Source: Aureliella helgolandensis (GTDB lineage: Bacteria > Planctomycetota > Planctomycetia > Pirellulales > Pirellulaceae). From it: a stretch of 64,000 nucleotides of DNA. This document shows, piece after piece, positions 25,789 to 35,152 of this stretch. How positions within the stretch are numbered: the stretch's first letter is position 1; every line of letters starts with the position of its first letter. The notes under the pieces are model-generated. The model was not told the origin of the DNA and made no database searches. It saw nothing but the letters and a program-made list of their open reading frames with translations. The stretch lies in contig NZ_CP036298.1 of the NCBI RefSeq assembly GCF_007752135.1, positions 2,604,001 through 2,668,000 on the forward strand, given 5' to 3'. The position numbers were made by a program, and so were the translations under genes.

Positions 25789-26709
25789 TCATTGCAAATC
25801 GCGCACTGTCTGCTGCGTTACATGGACTTCTTGTCGCATGATTTGGTTTGCCAATTTCTCTGCAAGCGGGGCAATCACGCTAAAGTGGTCATGCCCAGAA
25901 ACCTTGAGAAAGTGAATATTCGGGTTTGAATTCTCGGCAGCCATTACTTCCACAGCACCATCCCAATTCCCATTTTCAGCCCCTTCAATAACATACATAG
26001 GATTCTTGACGCAGTGCAGCCAGTAACGAGGGGAACGGAGTCGCATTTCGTCTTGGTCATTCGGGTCGCAGTACACGTAGTCACCACCATACTGGCTGGC
26101 AACTGCGACGGGGCCCAATGAGAAAATCGCGCGATAGCGATCGGAGCACGCCCCGACTAACATGGCCAGGGTCCCTCCTGTGCTATGGCCACCAAGATAG
26201 ATTTGTTCCGCGTCCACGTAAGGCAATTGGGAAAGATGCTCCGTGGCAGCGAGGATATCATCGACTTCGCCGTAGAACCCCTCTCGCTTGCCGGGATTGT
26301 CGTTTCCCCCTCGTTGTGACGGAAACATGACGACCACGCCAGCCTCCCGAAACGCACGTACCGACTGGTCGTTGCTCCGATCCTGCGGTGACCACACGTC
26401 ACCGATGGAATTGTTGTCCCCACCAGTAATCCATACGATGGCCGGATGCTTCTCGCCATCCCCCGGATCGATCGTGACATACGCCGCCAATCGACCGACG
26501 GGGGACGGATATTCAATCAATTCCAACTCGGTTCCCACTGGAGAATTCGGTGGTCCAAAGTGCTCGCCCGATTTGACGATAGTAGTCTCGAACCCACCTC
26601 TCGCATCGAGGAGTGTTTGCGACGCAGTAGGTCGTGACGAGAATGGTGCATTTGCAGCAATGTCGCAGCCAAACAGTGTAAGCACGACTAGTGGAATAAA
26701 TCTTCGCAT
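25789..26709 (-). CDS. Alpha/beta hydrolase lipoprotein
   Basis: A 306-residue exported hydrolase. The start MRRFIPLVVLTLFGCDIAANA has a lipobox-like LTLFGC. The alpha/beta hydrolase core shows HPAIVWITGGDNNS at the oxyanion strand, VVMFPSQRGG, and LGGHSTGGTLAM, where GHSTGG is the nucleophile elbow. The catalytic His is probably in KVSGHDHFSVI and the acid in EGAENGNWDGA. The layout is like the prolyl-oligopeptidase/dienelactone hydrolase group. Substrate unknown. It is convergent with the CBS gene; the 3' ends lie only about 100 bp apart with the microsatellite in between. Confidence 0.8.
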   Translation of the reverse strand: MRRFIPLVVLTLFGCDIAANAPFSSRPTASQTLLDARGGFETTIVKSGEHFGPPNSPVGTELELIEYPSPVGRLAAYVTIDPGDGEKHPAIVWITGGDNNSIGDVWSPQDRSNDQSVRAFREAGVVVMFPSQRGGNDNPGKREGFYGEVDDILAATEHLSQLPYVDAEQIYLGGHSTGGTLAMLVGACSDRYRAIFSLGPVAVASQYGGDYVYCDPNDQDEMRLRSPRYWLHCVKNPMYVIEGAENGNWDGAVEVMAAENSNPNIHFLKVSGHDHFSVIAPLAEKLANQIMRQEVHVTQQTVRDLQ

Positions 26710-26917
26710 GGCGTCTCCGGAGGAAAGTGAAACTGGTTGCGGTCATTTTGTCTCATTAATCGGTTCACCTACACTAGACAGATTATTGCACCAACCCGCA
26801 GTCCCCGGTTCAGCCATTGTGACAAAACGAGTCCATTCGGCAGTTGTATTCCGAACGATTTCAAGTTAATAAGAAGCATACGTCCGAATTTGAATAGATA
26901 CTCGATGGGAAACTGCC

Positions 26918-27292
26918 GTGGCAAAAAATGTGCTCGGAACCGATTTGGAAACCTGTAGCTCTGAGCCGATGACCGGTTTTTTCCGTGATGGCTGCTGCAA
27001 TACAGGTGCGGAAGACTCTGGCATGCACACCGTCTGTGTCGAGGTTACCGACGACTTCCTGCGATTTTCTAAGCTGCGGGGAAACGACTTGTCGACTCCC
27101 ATTCCCCAATTCGAGTTTCCTGGTCTCAAGGAAGGTGATCGCTGGTGCCTGTGCCTCCTGCGTTGGCGCGAAGCGTATGAGGCAGGAATGGCTCCGCTGG
27201 TCAATTTGCGTGCTACCCACATATCCGCCCTCGAGTTCTTCGACCTCGAATTGTTGCAAGAGTACGCCACCGGCGACTCCTTAGACGACTAG
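26918..27292 (+). CDS. DUF2237 family protein
   Basis: A 124-residue DUF2237 (COG3651) protein, conserved in many bacteria, of unknown function. It begins with GTG and MAKNVLGTDLETCSSEPMTGFFRDGCCNTG; the PMTGF.RDGCC block is the family hallmark. The middle LSTPIPQFEFPGLKEGDRWCLCLLRWREA and the end RATHISALEFFDLELLQEYA match the family fully. Conserved cysteines and histidines suggest metal binding. Divergent from the hydrolase gene and followed 150 bp later by a PhoD phosphatase. Confidence 0.9.
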   Translation: MAKNVLGTDLETCSSEPMTGFFRDGCCNTGAEDSGMHTVCVEVTDDFLRFSKLRGNDLSTPIPQFEFPGLKEGDRWCLCLLRWREAYEAGMAPLVNLRATHISALEFFDLELLQEYATGDSLDD

Positions 27293-27442
27293 CATCCGGC
27301 CGTCCATGGCCCTCCGGTCAGGTCACTGCGCCCACCGGTCAGCTTAACGCAATTCACATCGTTGGCTCGGCATCTCCCTCAGGAGACTTGCTAGAATCGG
27401 GACGTTGTTTTCGTCGCCATTCAATCGAGGGATCCCCAGCCG

Positions 27443-29035
27443 ATGCGAGAGCATTTTCATCTCAACCAATTGCTGCGAGCCACCAAGAGCGGTCTTTCGC
27501 GGCGTGATTTTTTGAGTTTCACGACCGCGCTAACAGCCATTCCTTGTCTTTCACGGGCGAGTTGGGCCCGCAACAATCCAAGTTTTGCCAGCGACCCATT
27601 CACGCTCGGTGTCGCCTCGGGCGATCCGGACAGCACCGGAATGGTGCTGTGGACCCGTTTGGCCCCCCAGCCACTGGAGCCGTTTGGCGGAATGCCTAAC
27701 GAAGCCGTAAATGTGCACTGGGAAATCGCCGAGGACGAGCATTTCCGCAGCATTGTCGCGTCGGGAACCGCCACAGCAACTCCTCAACTGGGGCACTCCG
27801 TCCATGTGGAAGTTGCCAGTCTCAAGCCAGATCGCTGGTACTGGTATCGCTTTACGGCCGGCGATGCGCAGAGTCCCGTGGGACGGACGCGCACCACTCC
27901 AGCTCCCGACACTCTTCCCCCGCAACTCAAATTCGCCTTCGCGTCTTGTCAAAACTACGAACAAGGGTACTTCACCGCCTACGAGCAGATGGCGCAGGAT
28001 GACCTGGATTTGGTAGTTCACCTCGGCGATTACATCTACGAATATGGTGGGAAAGAGAATCGAGTTCGCAAGCATTTGGGGGAAGAGATCGAATCGCTAA
28101 CCGATTACCGTGTCCGCCACTCCCAGTATCGTGCAGACAAGCTGTTGCAGAACATGCATGCGCAGTGTCCTTGGCTAGTTACCTGGGACGACCATGAGTT
28201 CGACAACAATTGTGCAGCAGACATTTCCGAACAACAGGCGGTGCATCCCGATGTCTTCCTGATGCGTCGTGCCAATGCCTATCAAGCCTATTATGAGATG
28301 ATGCCGCTACGGGCCAGCTCCATGCCACGCGGTGCGGATATGACCATCTACCGTCGAGCCCCCTTTGGAAGACTTGCCGACTTTATGGTGCTCGATACTC
28401 GCCAGTATCGCAGCGACCAACCGAACCAAGATCGACACTCGGACCTCAACGAATCGGCCATGTCTCCCACCAATTCTCTCCTTGGACACGAGCAACGCAA
28501 CTGGCTATGTTCCTCCCTGATCCAAAACACGGCGCAGTGGAATATCCTGGCGCAACAGGTCATGATGGGAATGGTCGATCGCTCGGGTGATTCCCCCGAT
28601 CCGGTGTACTCCATGGACCAATGGCCCGGTTGCAGCTTCGAGCGAATGGAGCTGTTGAAATTCCTAGCCGATCGCCGCGTTTCCAATCCGGTGGTTTTGA
28701 CCGGAGACATCCACTCCAACTGGGTCAATGACCTGCGTGTCGACGATCGAGATCAAACGACTGAGGTGATTGCCACCGAGTTTGTCGGCACCTCCATCTC
28801 TAGTGGTGGCAATGGGCGTCCCGAGCCCGATTCCCATCCGGCAATCATGGCCGACAATCCCTGCGTTCAATTCCACAATACCGAACGCGGATACGTGCGC
28901 TGCACCGTAACGCCCGAACAATGGCAGAGCGATTATGTGGTCATTGACGATATCACGAAGCCTGGTGGGAAGGCATCCACCCGAGCTCAATTCTTAGTTG
29001 AAACGGGACATCCGGGGGCACACCGCATCGGATAA
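27443..29035 (+). CDS. Alkaline phosphatase D family protein, Tat-exported
   Basis: A 530-residue PhoD-type phosphatase, secreted by the Tat system: the twin-arginine motif is in LSRRDFLSFTTALTAIP. Next comes the N-terminal Fn3-like PhoD domain (FTLGVASGDPDSTGMVLWTRLAP, YWYRFTAGDAQSPVGRTRT). The calcineurin-like catalytic part shows FAFASCQNYEQGYFTAY, VVHLGDYIYEYG with metal ligands, WDDHEFDNN, and VVLTGDIHSNW near the end, as in Bacillus PhoD, which uses Fe and Ca and cleaves phosphodiesters and monoesters. Length matches the family. This supports phosphate scavenging from outside the cell. Regulation is not visible; I did not find a convincing Pho box. Confidence 0.93.
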   Translation: MREHFHLNQLLRATKSGLSRRDFLSFTTALTAIPCLSRASWARNNPSFASDPFTLGVASGDPDSTGMVLWTRLAPQPLEPFGGMPNEAVNVHWEIAEDEHFRSIVASGTATATPQLGHSVHVEVASLKPDRWYWYRFTAGDAQSPVGRTRTTPAPDTLPPQLKFAFASCQNYEQGYFTAYEQMAQDDLDLVVHLGDYIYEYGGKENRVRKHLGEEIESLTDYRVRHSQYRADKLLQNMHAQCPWLVTWDDHEFDNNCAADISEQQAVHPDVFLMRRANAYQAYYEMMPLRASSMPRGADMTIYRRAPFGRLADFMVLDTRQYRSDQPNQDRHSDLNESAMSPTNSLLGHEQRNWLCSSLIQNTAQWNILAQQVMMGMVDRSGDSPDPVYSMDQWPGCSFERMELLKFLADRRVSNPVVLTGDIHSNWVNDLRVDDRDQTTEVIATEFVGTSISSGGNGRPEPDSHPAIMADNPCVQFHNTERGYVRCTVTPEQWQSDYVVIDDITKPGGKASTRAQFLVETGHPGAHRIG

Positions 29036-29208
29036 CCGCTCCCGCGGCACTCATCCACCAGGGGGACATGCACTTCACTGCCAACCACACCTCGATCAAC
29101 CTTGCATTGTGCGGTAAAAAAGGGGCTGAACACCTGATTGCCGCACCTTGCAGAGTTGCTGAGTACTATGTGGTTTTCGGATCTAGCTGCAGGCAAAGTG
29201 GGGGACTC

Positions 29209-29682
29209 GTGAATTTACCGGAAGAGAAGTGGCCGAACCAAGGGCGGGCCGCGGGGATCGATTTTGGCACTGTCCGCATTGGCGTCGCGCTCAGCGACCC
29301 TAGCCAAACTTGGGTAACCCCCCTGGAAACCTATACTCGCCGCACCCCTCGTCTCGACGCTCAGTACTTCCAACGGCTGGTCGCATCCGAGGCATTGGTG
29401 GGTTTCGTGGTTGGCCTTCCCTTGCACTGCGATGGCCAGGAAAGTCAAAAATCGAAGGAAGTTCGCCTATTTGTCACTTGGCTTGAACAACAGACGCAGC
29501 TCCCCGTCGCCCTCTTCGACGAGCGATTTACGACTGCCGAGGCTCGACGCCTGCTAAACGAAACCCAGCTCAGTCCTCAAAAACGCAAGGCCAAGCTCGA
29601 CGGACTTGCTGCTCATCTCATTTTGAGTCACTTTCTAGATTCTCAAAAGCATTTCGAGTCTCAAAATGAGTCGCTGGACTGA
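29209..29682 (+). CDS. ruvX: Putative pre-16S rRNA nuclease / Holliday junction resolvase-like RuvX (YqgF)
   Basis: I chose GTG 29209 because it gives a 157-residue protein, near the family length of 140-150, and has a GTGGGGG-rich ribosome-binding region just upstream; the frame is open 47 codons further with no family character. RNase H-like fold: AAGIDFGTVRIGVALSD carries the catalytic Asp, VGFVVGLPLHCDG the second strand with the usual GLP, LPVALFDERFTTAEA with the catalytic Glu, and KLDGLAAHLILSHFL with the last Asp. YqgF proteins mature the 5' end of 16S rRNA or cleave Holliday junctions. The divergence from other YqgF is modest. Confidence 0.88.
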   Translation: MNLPEEKWPNQGRAAGIDFGTVRIGVALSDPSQTWVTPLETYTRRTPRLDAQYFQRLVASEALVGFVVGLPLHCDGQESQKSKEVRLFVTWLEQQTQLPVALFDERFTTAEARRLLNETQLSPQKRKAKLDGLAAHLILSHFLDSQKHFESQNESLD

Positions 29683-29757
29683 CCCCTGCAGATCCTGCGT
29701 TGCGATTTGTACCTTCAATTCTCGGTATTTTCCGCAATTTTTTGGCGGAACATCGGT

Positions 29758-29898
29758 ATGTGGGGAACAAACCCCTATCGTGTATCATCCGAGATTACAG
29801 TCCATTCAGCTTTGAGGTGCATTACCTGCGGGCAGCCATGGCAGATCTTCCGTAAGAACGAAGATTGGCATTTGGTGGAGTTCGCAGAACTGGATTGA
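29758..29898 (+). CDS. Possible small protein, 46 aa
   Basis: Reads from ATG 29758: MWGTNPYRVSSEITVHSALR then CITCGQPWQIFRKNEDWHLVEFAELD. The single CxxC and the regular alternating hydrophobic pattern in the second half argue for a real coding region, but no family is recognised. A small hairpin (TTCCGC/GCGGAA at 29730-29750) lies just upstream. It could be a chance frame. Confidence 0.4.
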   Translation: MWGTNPYRVSSEITVHSALRCITCGQPWQIFRKNEDWHLVEFAELD

Positions 29899-30148
29899 GT
29901 TTAGGTAGACGCTAGGTTGGGCCCCCAATTTCGCGTCGCTTCTCGGTCTTTTTCAGTGCAGTGCTGCAATGGATTTCGGCACCCTAGGGAATTTAACGTA
30001 GCTTCAGCCTGACCAAGTCGTCCTATATCCGAGAGACGACTCTCACAGCCACTAGTGGCGAACAGAGTAGGTTGAGCGGTTGGTTAGTTCCCGTAGCAAG
30101 CGATGCTTTCCGGCAAGTCAGGCCACAATGAGGTGGCCTCTTGGAGTC

Positions 30149-31273
30149 ATGAGTATGCCAGTTGACGGCCCAAATCGAGACGAACTACTTAGCGCACTGG
30201 TGGATGACCAGCTCACACCAGAGGAACTAGAAGAGGTCAACGCTGCGCTCCGTTCCGATGCTGCGGCCCAAGGCACGCTGGCCGCATTTCGCAAGAATCG
30301 CGCCGCGTTAGGCGAATTGGCCCAGCGTCATTCCAGCGGTCCGCTGCCCGAGGGCTTTGCAGACCGCGTGGTGGCAGCGGCGCTGCAAGCTAAGTCCCAG
30401 TCGGATTCCGAACCGAATGCTCGCTCCGCGGCGACGAGCGTGGAGCTGCCCACCATGGAGGCGGGCCCAGGTAGCCTGCGATCGATTCGCAGCCACAAAC
30501 TTTGGGCAATGGGATTGTTGGCGGGCGCGGCGGCGGTCGTAGTGTTCTTTAGCCTTCCGCGGCCAGCGGATCAGGGCCAGCAATTGGTGCACCAACCCTC
30601 AGCCCCCTCCCTGCCAGACCAATTGACACCTAGCGGAATACCCAATCCCGCTGGCTTGCCTGGAGCTTCCGCCACCGATGCGACCGTTCGCTACGTGAGT
30701 GATCAAAGGTTCGAGGTACTCTATGCCTTAGTTGTCGATATCCAGATTACATCAGACGCCCTGGCTGCAGGACAATTCGAAAATACGTTGGCTCAAGCGG
30801 GCATCGCGACGTCGGCTCCCATTTTGATGACTCCCGAAGTCGAGTCCGCTGTCGAGAATAGCAAGATGATCGTGGCCTCTCCAACCGACTCGGCCGCTGA
30901 TGGACTGGTCTACTTTGTGCGTGCGGAGACGAAACAGATTGACTTGGCTCTCCAACAGGTGTGGCAAACCCCCGATTATTTTCCCCAAGTCGTATACAAC
31001 ATCGCCATGAACAATCCGCAGACCAGGCTATTGAATCGGATTGCGGAGAGCACAGGAAAGCGTTTCGCTCTGAATGCTTCCTTTGCGGCCAGCATTGCCG
31101 ATGCTGAGGAGCCAATCGTTTCCAACAAGCAGGTTTTGCGAGGGGTGCGCCCACCGACGAAATACGTGGGGGCTTACGAACGACAACAGGGATGGGCTGC
31201 AGGCGGAGTTCTGCCCAGCTCAGATACCGAAGACATGTCGACGGTACTGCTGATTCTACATCCCACACACTAA
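30149..31273 (+). CDS. RseA-like anti-sigma factor with large periplasmic domain
   Basis: I chose ATG 30149 (374 aa; the nearby ATG 30155 is also possible) because similarity starts at once: NRDELLSALVDDQLTPEELEEVNAALRSDAAAQ, the N-terminal RseA/anti-sigma fold that holds a sigma factor at the membrane. A single membrane helix follows near residues 115-135 (KLWAMGLLAGAAAVVVFFSL), preceded by a disordered stretch. The outer domain of about 240 residues contains FEVLYALVVDIQITSDALAAGQFENTL and a late PTKYVGAYERQQGW and is not of a named family. Extracytoplasmic sigma factors are normally encoded just upstream; none is here, so this is an orphan anti-sigma or its partner lies elsewhere. Confidence 0.75.
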   Translation: MSMPVDGPNRDELLSALVDDQLTPEELEEVNAALRSDAAAQGTLAAFRKNRAALGELAQRHSSGPLPEGFADRVVAAALQAKSQSDSEPNARSAATSVELPTMEAGPGSLRSIRSHKLWAMGLLAGAAAVVVFFSLPRPADQGQQLVHQPSAPSLPDQLTPSGIPNPAGLPGASATDATVRYVSDQRFEVLYALVVDIQITSDALAAGQFENTLAQAGIATSAPILMTPEVESAVENSKMIVASPTDSAADGLVYFVRAETKQIDLALQQVWQTPDYFPQVVYNIAMNNPQTRLLNRIAESTGKRFALNASFAASIADAEEPIVSNKQVLRGVRPPTKYVGAYERQQGWAAGGVLPSSDTEDMSTVLLILHPTH

Positions 31274-34200
31274 GCTCCTCGCCCATGGAACTAGGGTTCC
31301 CACCGCTTAAATTGCTCTAAATACCCAAGCATGCGGGGACGGTTCAGTTCGAAGTATCCCAACAGGGCGATCAACGTGACACCCGTGGCGATTCCGAACG
31401 CCCACCAAGGCCAACTCTGGCCAATCGCTTGCTGTGCGTGCCAAACCATTCCCAATAGAGCGACCATGCTGAAAGTGAGTCCGCAGTAGAGAAACGCTTT
31501 CACCCGGGCCAGCATGCCACAGGCAATCCCCAGCAACGCGGTTACCAGTAGAAGGAGTGGAGGCCACATATCTCCGGCAAACGCCGGCAGAAACAACTCA
31601 GCCGTGCTACTCAGATACCCCACCAGGATCGCCAGATAGCGGGTGGCCAACACCACGGGCTTGTTGAGGCGGTTGCGGTGGAGCTCTACAAAGATCAGGC
31701 TGGCCACCGCGGGTAGGAGCAACCATAACTGCGGATGCTGAAAGAGATTTTGCGAGGTCTGTCCTGCTAGCATCGCCCAAAATGCGCCGAGGGCCAGTGC
31801 GGCCGAACAAGTGCGGATCGCCAGTGAATCGCGCCACCAGCTCTGCAATCCGAAGTGCACCGCAGCGGTGGCGAGCACCCAAGCATAGTTCTCCCAGGCA
31901 TACCACTGGGCGCCGACAGAAGTGGGCTCAAAGCCCCACACGCCAGCCAGTGCAATCACGGGCAACAGCAAACTCGTCTGATGCACGGGGTCCGCAACGA
32001 TGGGTTGCCGCCTGCGTCGCAAGTATTCTCCCAGTCCACCACTGAGCAATGCGATGCCCAGCGCGATCATTGGCCACCACTGAAGAACCAGCCCATCGAA
32101 CAACGCTGGAAAGTGAAAGTAGCCTGCAGCAACACCGCAGGCTAAGCACAATTCTCCCGCAAAAACCGCTCCCTTCCTCTGCTGGTCCGTCACCCACTGT
32201 TCGCAGCGTAGCGGAGTTATTGCGAACTGCAGCAACCGCACAGTGCAGGCCGTCCAAGCGATCAACGTGAGCCCCTTGGTCGCGATGTCGGCGTTCAAGG
32301 CTGCAGCTCGCCAGGGATCATACAGCTGTCCCGCTAGCAACGCGCCTCCGCACATGCACCCCATGGCGAATGCAACGCGGCCAAGATTTGCCAGGGGCCT
32401 CTCCCAATCCGTACGGCGGGAAAGAACAGAGGCCAACAGCGGATACCCGGCACCCATTGACACCATTGCCACGAACATTCGCTGGAGAAACATCCAGCTC
32501 TCCACCGCGTCCGACACGGCCCATGCTCCCGGCAGATCGGCCCACCAAACTAGACAGTAGGCCAATGAGATTAAGAGCAGCCCCAGGTAGCGTCCCTTGA
32601 GATGAAGCCGACCTGTGGCGATAGGCAAGATCGCTAGTGCACCTAGAAACGGAATCGCGGTAGCCGCAATCCGCAACGACTGCTCTTCGAACGCCAGCAC
32701 CAATAGTACGCTGGGTATGGCAGCAGCCAGAGCAGCCAGCATATGCGCCTGCGGCATCCACACCAACGCACGGCTCAGCCCCGTGGACTCAACCACGGCG
32801 TGCCATTGCAAGCGTTGGGCCAAGACCGAAGCTTCCCGATTGAATTCGCGCATCAAGCCCGCCATGACTGCCATCGCGCCGAGTCCGGTTGCTAACCAAA
32901 TCAACCAAACCTGCAGCATGGGTAACTCTCCGACTGCCGCCAACGCAGTGCATCCGATGAGCGCACAAGCAATCAGATTCAAGTAGACGGCCAAGCCGCG
33001 CTGGGCGGGTAACCGCTCCCAGAGACGCCCAACCGCCAAGCCGAGTGTGGTCAGGCCTGAAGCCCAGATCGCCCAAGTCCCGGCATTGGGAGGCGACATG
33101 TGCCCGCGTTGTAGCATCAACCCGAAGAAGCCTAGCAGAGTCAACACCACCGGAACCGTAAGACTGACTGCCCATTCGATCGATCGCGGATTTTCGCAGC
33201 GTTCCTCCCACAAATGCTCAGCGTCTTTTCCAACGACTTCGGCTTCATTCATGAGCGGTACGGTAAATCCCCTAGAGGTGTATTCCCTCGAGGTGCATCC
33301 CCGAGAAATGTGACCAGCCGCAAACCCAACCGGAAATACCACGACTCTCTGAGCCACCTGAACCAACAGACTCAACCAAGCGATCCCAATCGGGCCCCAC
33401 AAGAGAAAGCTCACTTGTTGCAGAAAAGTTCGGGAAGGAGAAAAGTCGATCCAGTTCAGCAGAGCCAAACCAGCGAGGCAAGCAGCCAAGTATCCCTTCC
33501 AACGATGTCCGTCCCATGCCCCCGTAGCGGCCCAAAGCAGAGCCAATACAGTCAGTTCAAACCAAGACCAAAATGGGCTCGACTCGAAGGCGATCCCCGC
33601 GATGCCCACAGCCCCTACCAGACCGCTCAAGACGAAGCAGTTAACCGTTGTAAGCTGCACGGACAGAGATGTACCCGCCGGGCGACGCACGCTTGCGTAA
33701 AGCCCTGTAGCCAACCCGCCAAGCCATAAAACGCACAGCCACCGCGCGGGATTGAATCGCGGAACGCTCCCCGCCCCCTGCAACCATTCTTGAAAGAGTA
33801 GATCTGCTGACTGGGCAGAGATGAACGGAGCGAGGCATCCCAGCGCTAAAGAACCTAGCGTTAGATAGCCGAAGCCGACGCGACGCCCTAGCCAATAACT
33901 AAGCCCCACTGTTGCGAGGAGAGTCACAGCCAGCGGCCCGTTGCTCAGGTAGTGCAGCACCACTGGATACTCTACCGAATTCCGCCCCAGACCGACGAAG
34001 GGTAGGCTCAGGGATGCCATGGTTGCAGCCATCGCCAAGACTACGCAGCTACCGCACGCGTAAAGCGTAAGCCCGTGACAGACCTTCACCGTCCTACTGT
34101 AGTTGGCGCCCCCAGCCAGCCCAACTGACACGAATGCCGAGGTTTGCAAGAAAACGATCCCTAAAACCACAGGTGGAACTTGCAGTAATAGCGAAAGTGC

Positions 34201-35146
34201 CGCTACAGCACCAACGAGTGTCGCACAGGAAAGCCCGCTGAGTGTTTGCCAATTCCCCGAATCTTGCGTGAGGATTCCCCGAGTCCACCGAACTGCGGCA
34301 ACGAGTAAGAGTGGCCCTAGGGCACAGCCCAGCGGTATCAGATTCCCCCACCAACTTGGCTCACCTATCGCCAAGGCGGTCAGAGGCCTCCCTAACACTT
34401 GACTCAACAAAAGTGAAAAGCTGCCGAGCAGCAAACACAACAGGGTGATTGCGTAAGCCAACTCACCCCAGTCAGGTTTAGGGGAGTCGTTCGAATCGTT
34501 GCCCCCGGAGTGTTGTTGGAATGGAAGCAGAGCTCGGTACTCGACCGGGAAGCCTACGGAGGAGATATAGCCGGTTGATTGCCCCACGAGAAGCACTTCG
34601 CCGAGCACGATCCAGAAAGCAAGAACAAACAATCCGAGGGGTAACGCGTATGGGAGAGGGAGAAATGCGATGCTAATAGCAGCCGTGATGCACGGCGCCA
34701 GCACCACAGCTCGCAAGCCCCACTTAAGATGCTGTCGGAGGGTCATCCACCTGCTTCCCACACAAAGTGCAATCAGGGTGCTCAGTGCAAGACCGAGTGT
34801 GAGAGTTTCGAAATGCAGGAGCGATGGCAGCACGCGCAACAGACTCGGTGGTAGGCTCAACCAACCACTCCACCCCTGAGCGATCGCTGACGATTCAGTC
34901 GTCACCGTCGAATCCAACGCGTGGGGCCCCAAGGCCACTGTGGAACTGGTCAGACTCTGCAGAATGTGGTCACTAGCAGGCAGAATACAGACCAACGGCA
35001 AAGCGCCCCAGCCTAGGACGACCAATAGGCACGCTGCCCAGTGCGTCCCCGAATGAACCCAGGAAGCCTCACGCCAAAGAGAGAGTGCCCCCAATTTCTT
35101 AAGCATGAATTCCCATAGCAGGGCAATGCTCAGAAGCCCTAGCAGC

Positions 35147-35152
35147 CCTAGT
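35147..35152. repeat. Target-site duplication, left copy (CCTAGT)
   Basis: CCTAGT immediately before the left end of the IS1380 element, matching 36994-36999. IS1380 duplications are normally 4-5 bp, so the outer base may agree by chance. Confidence 0.75.
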
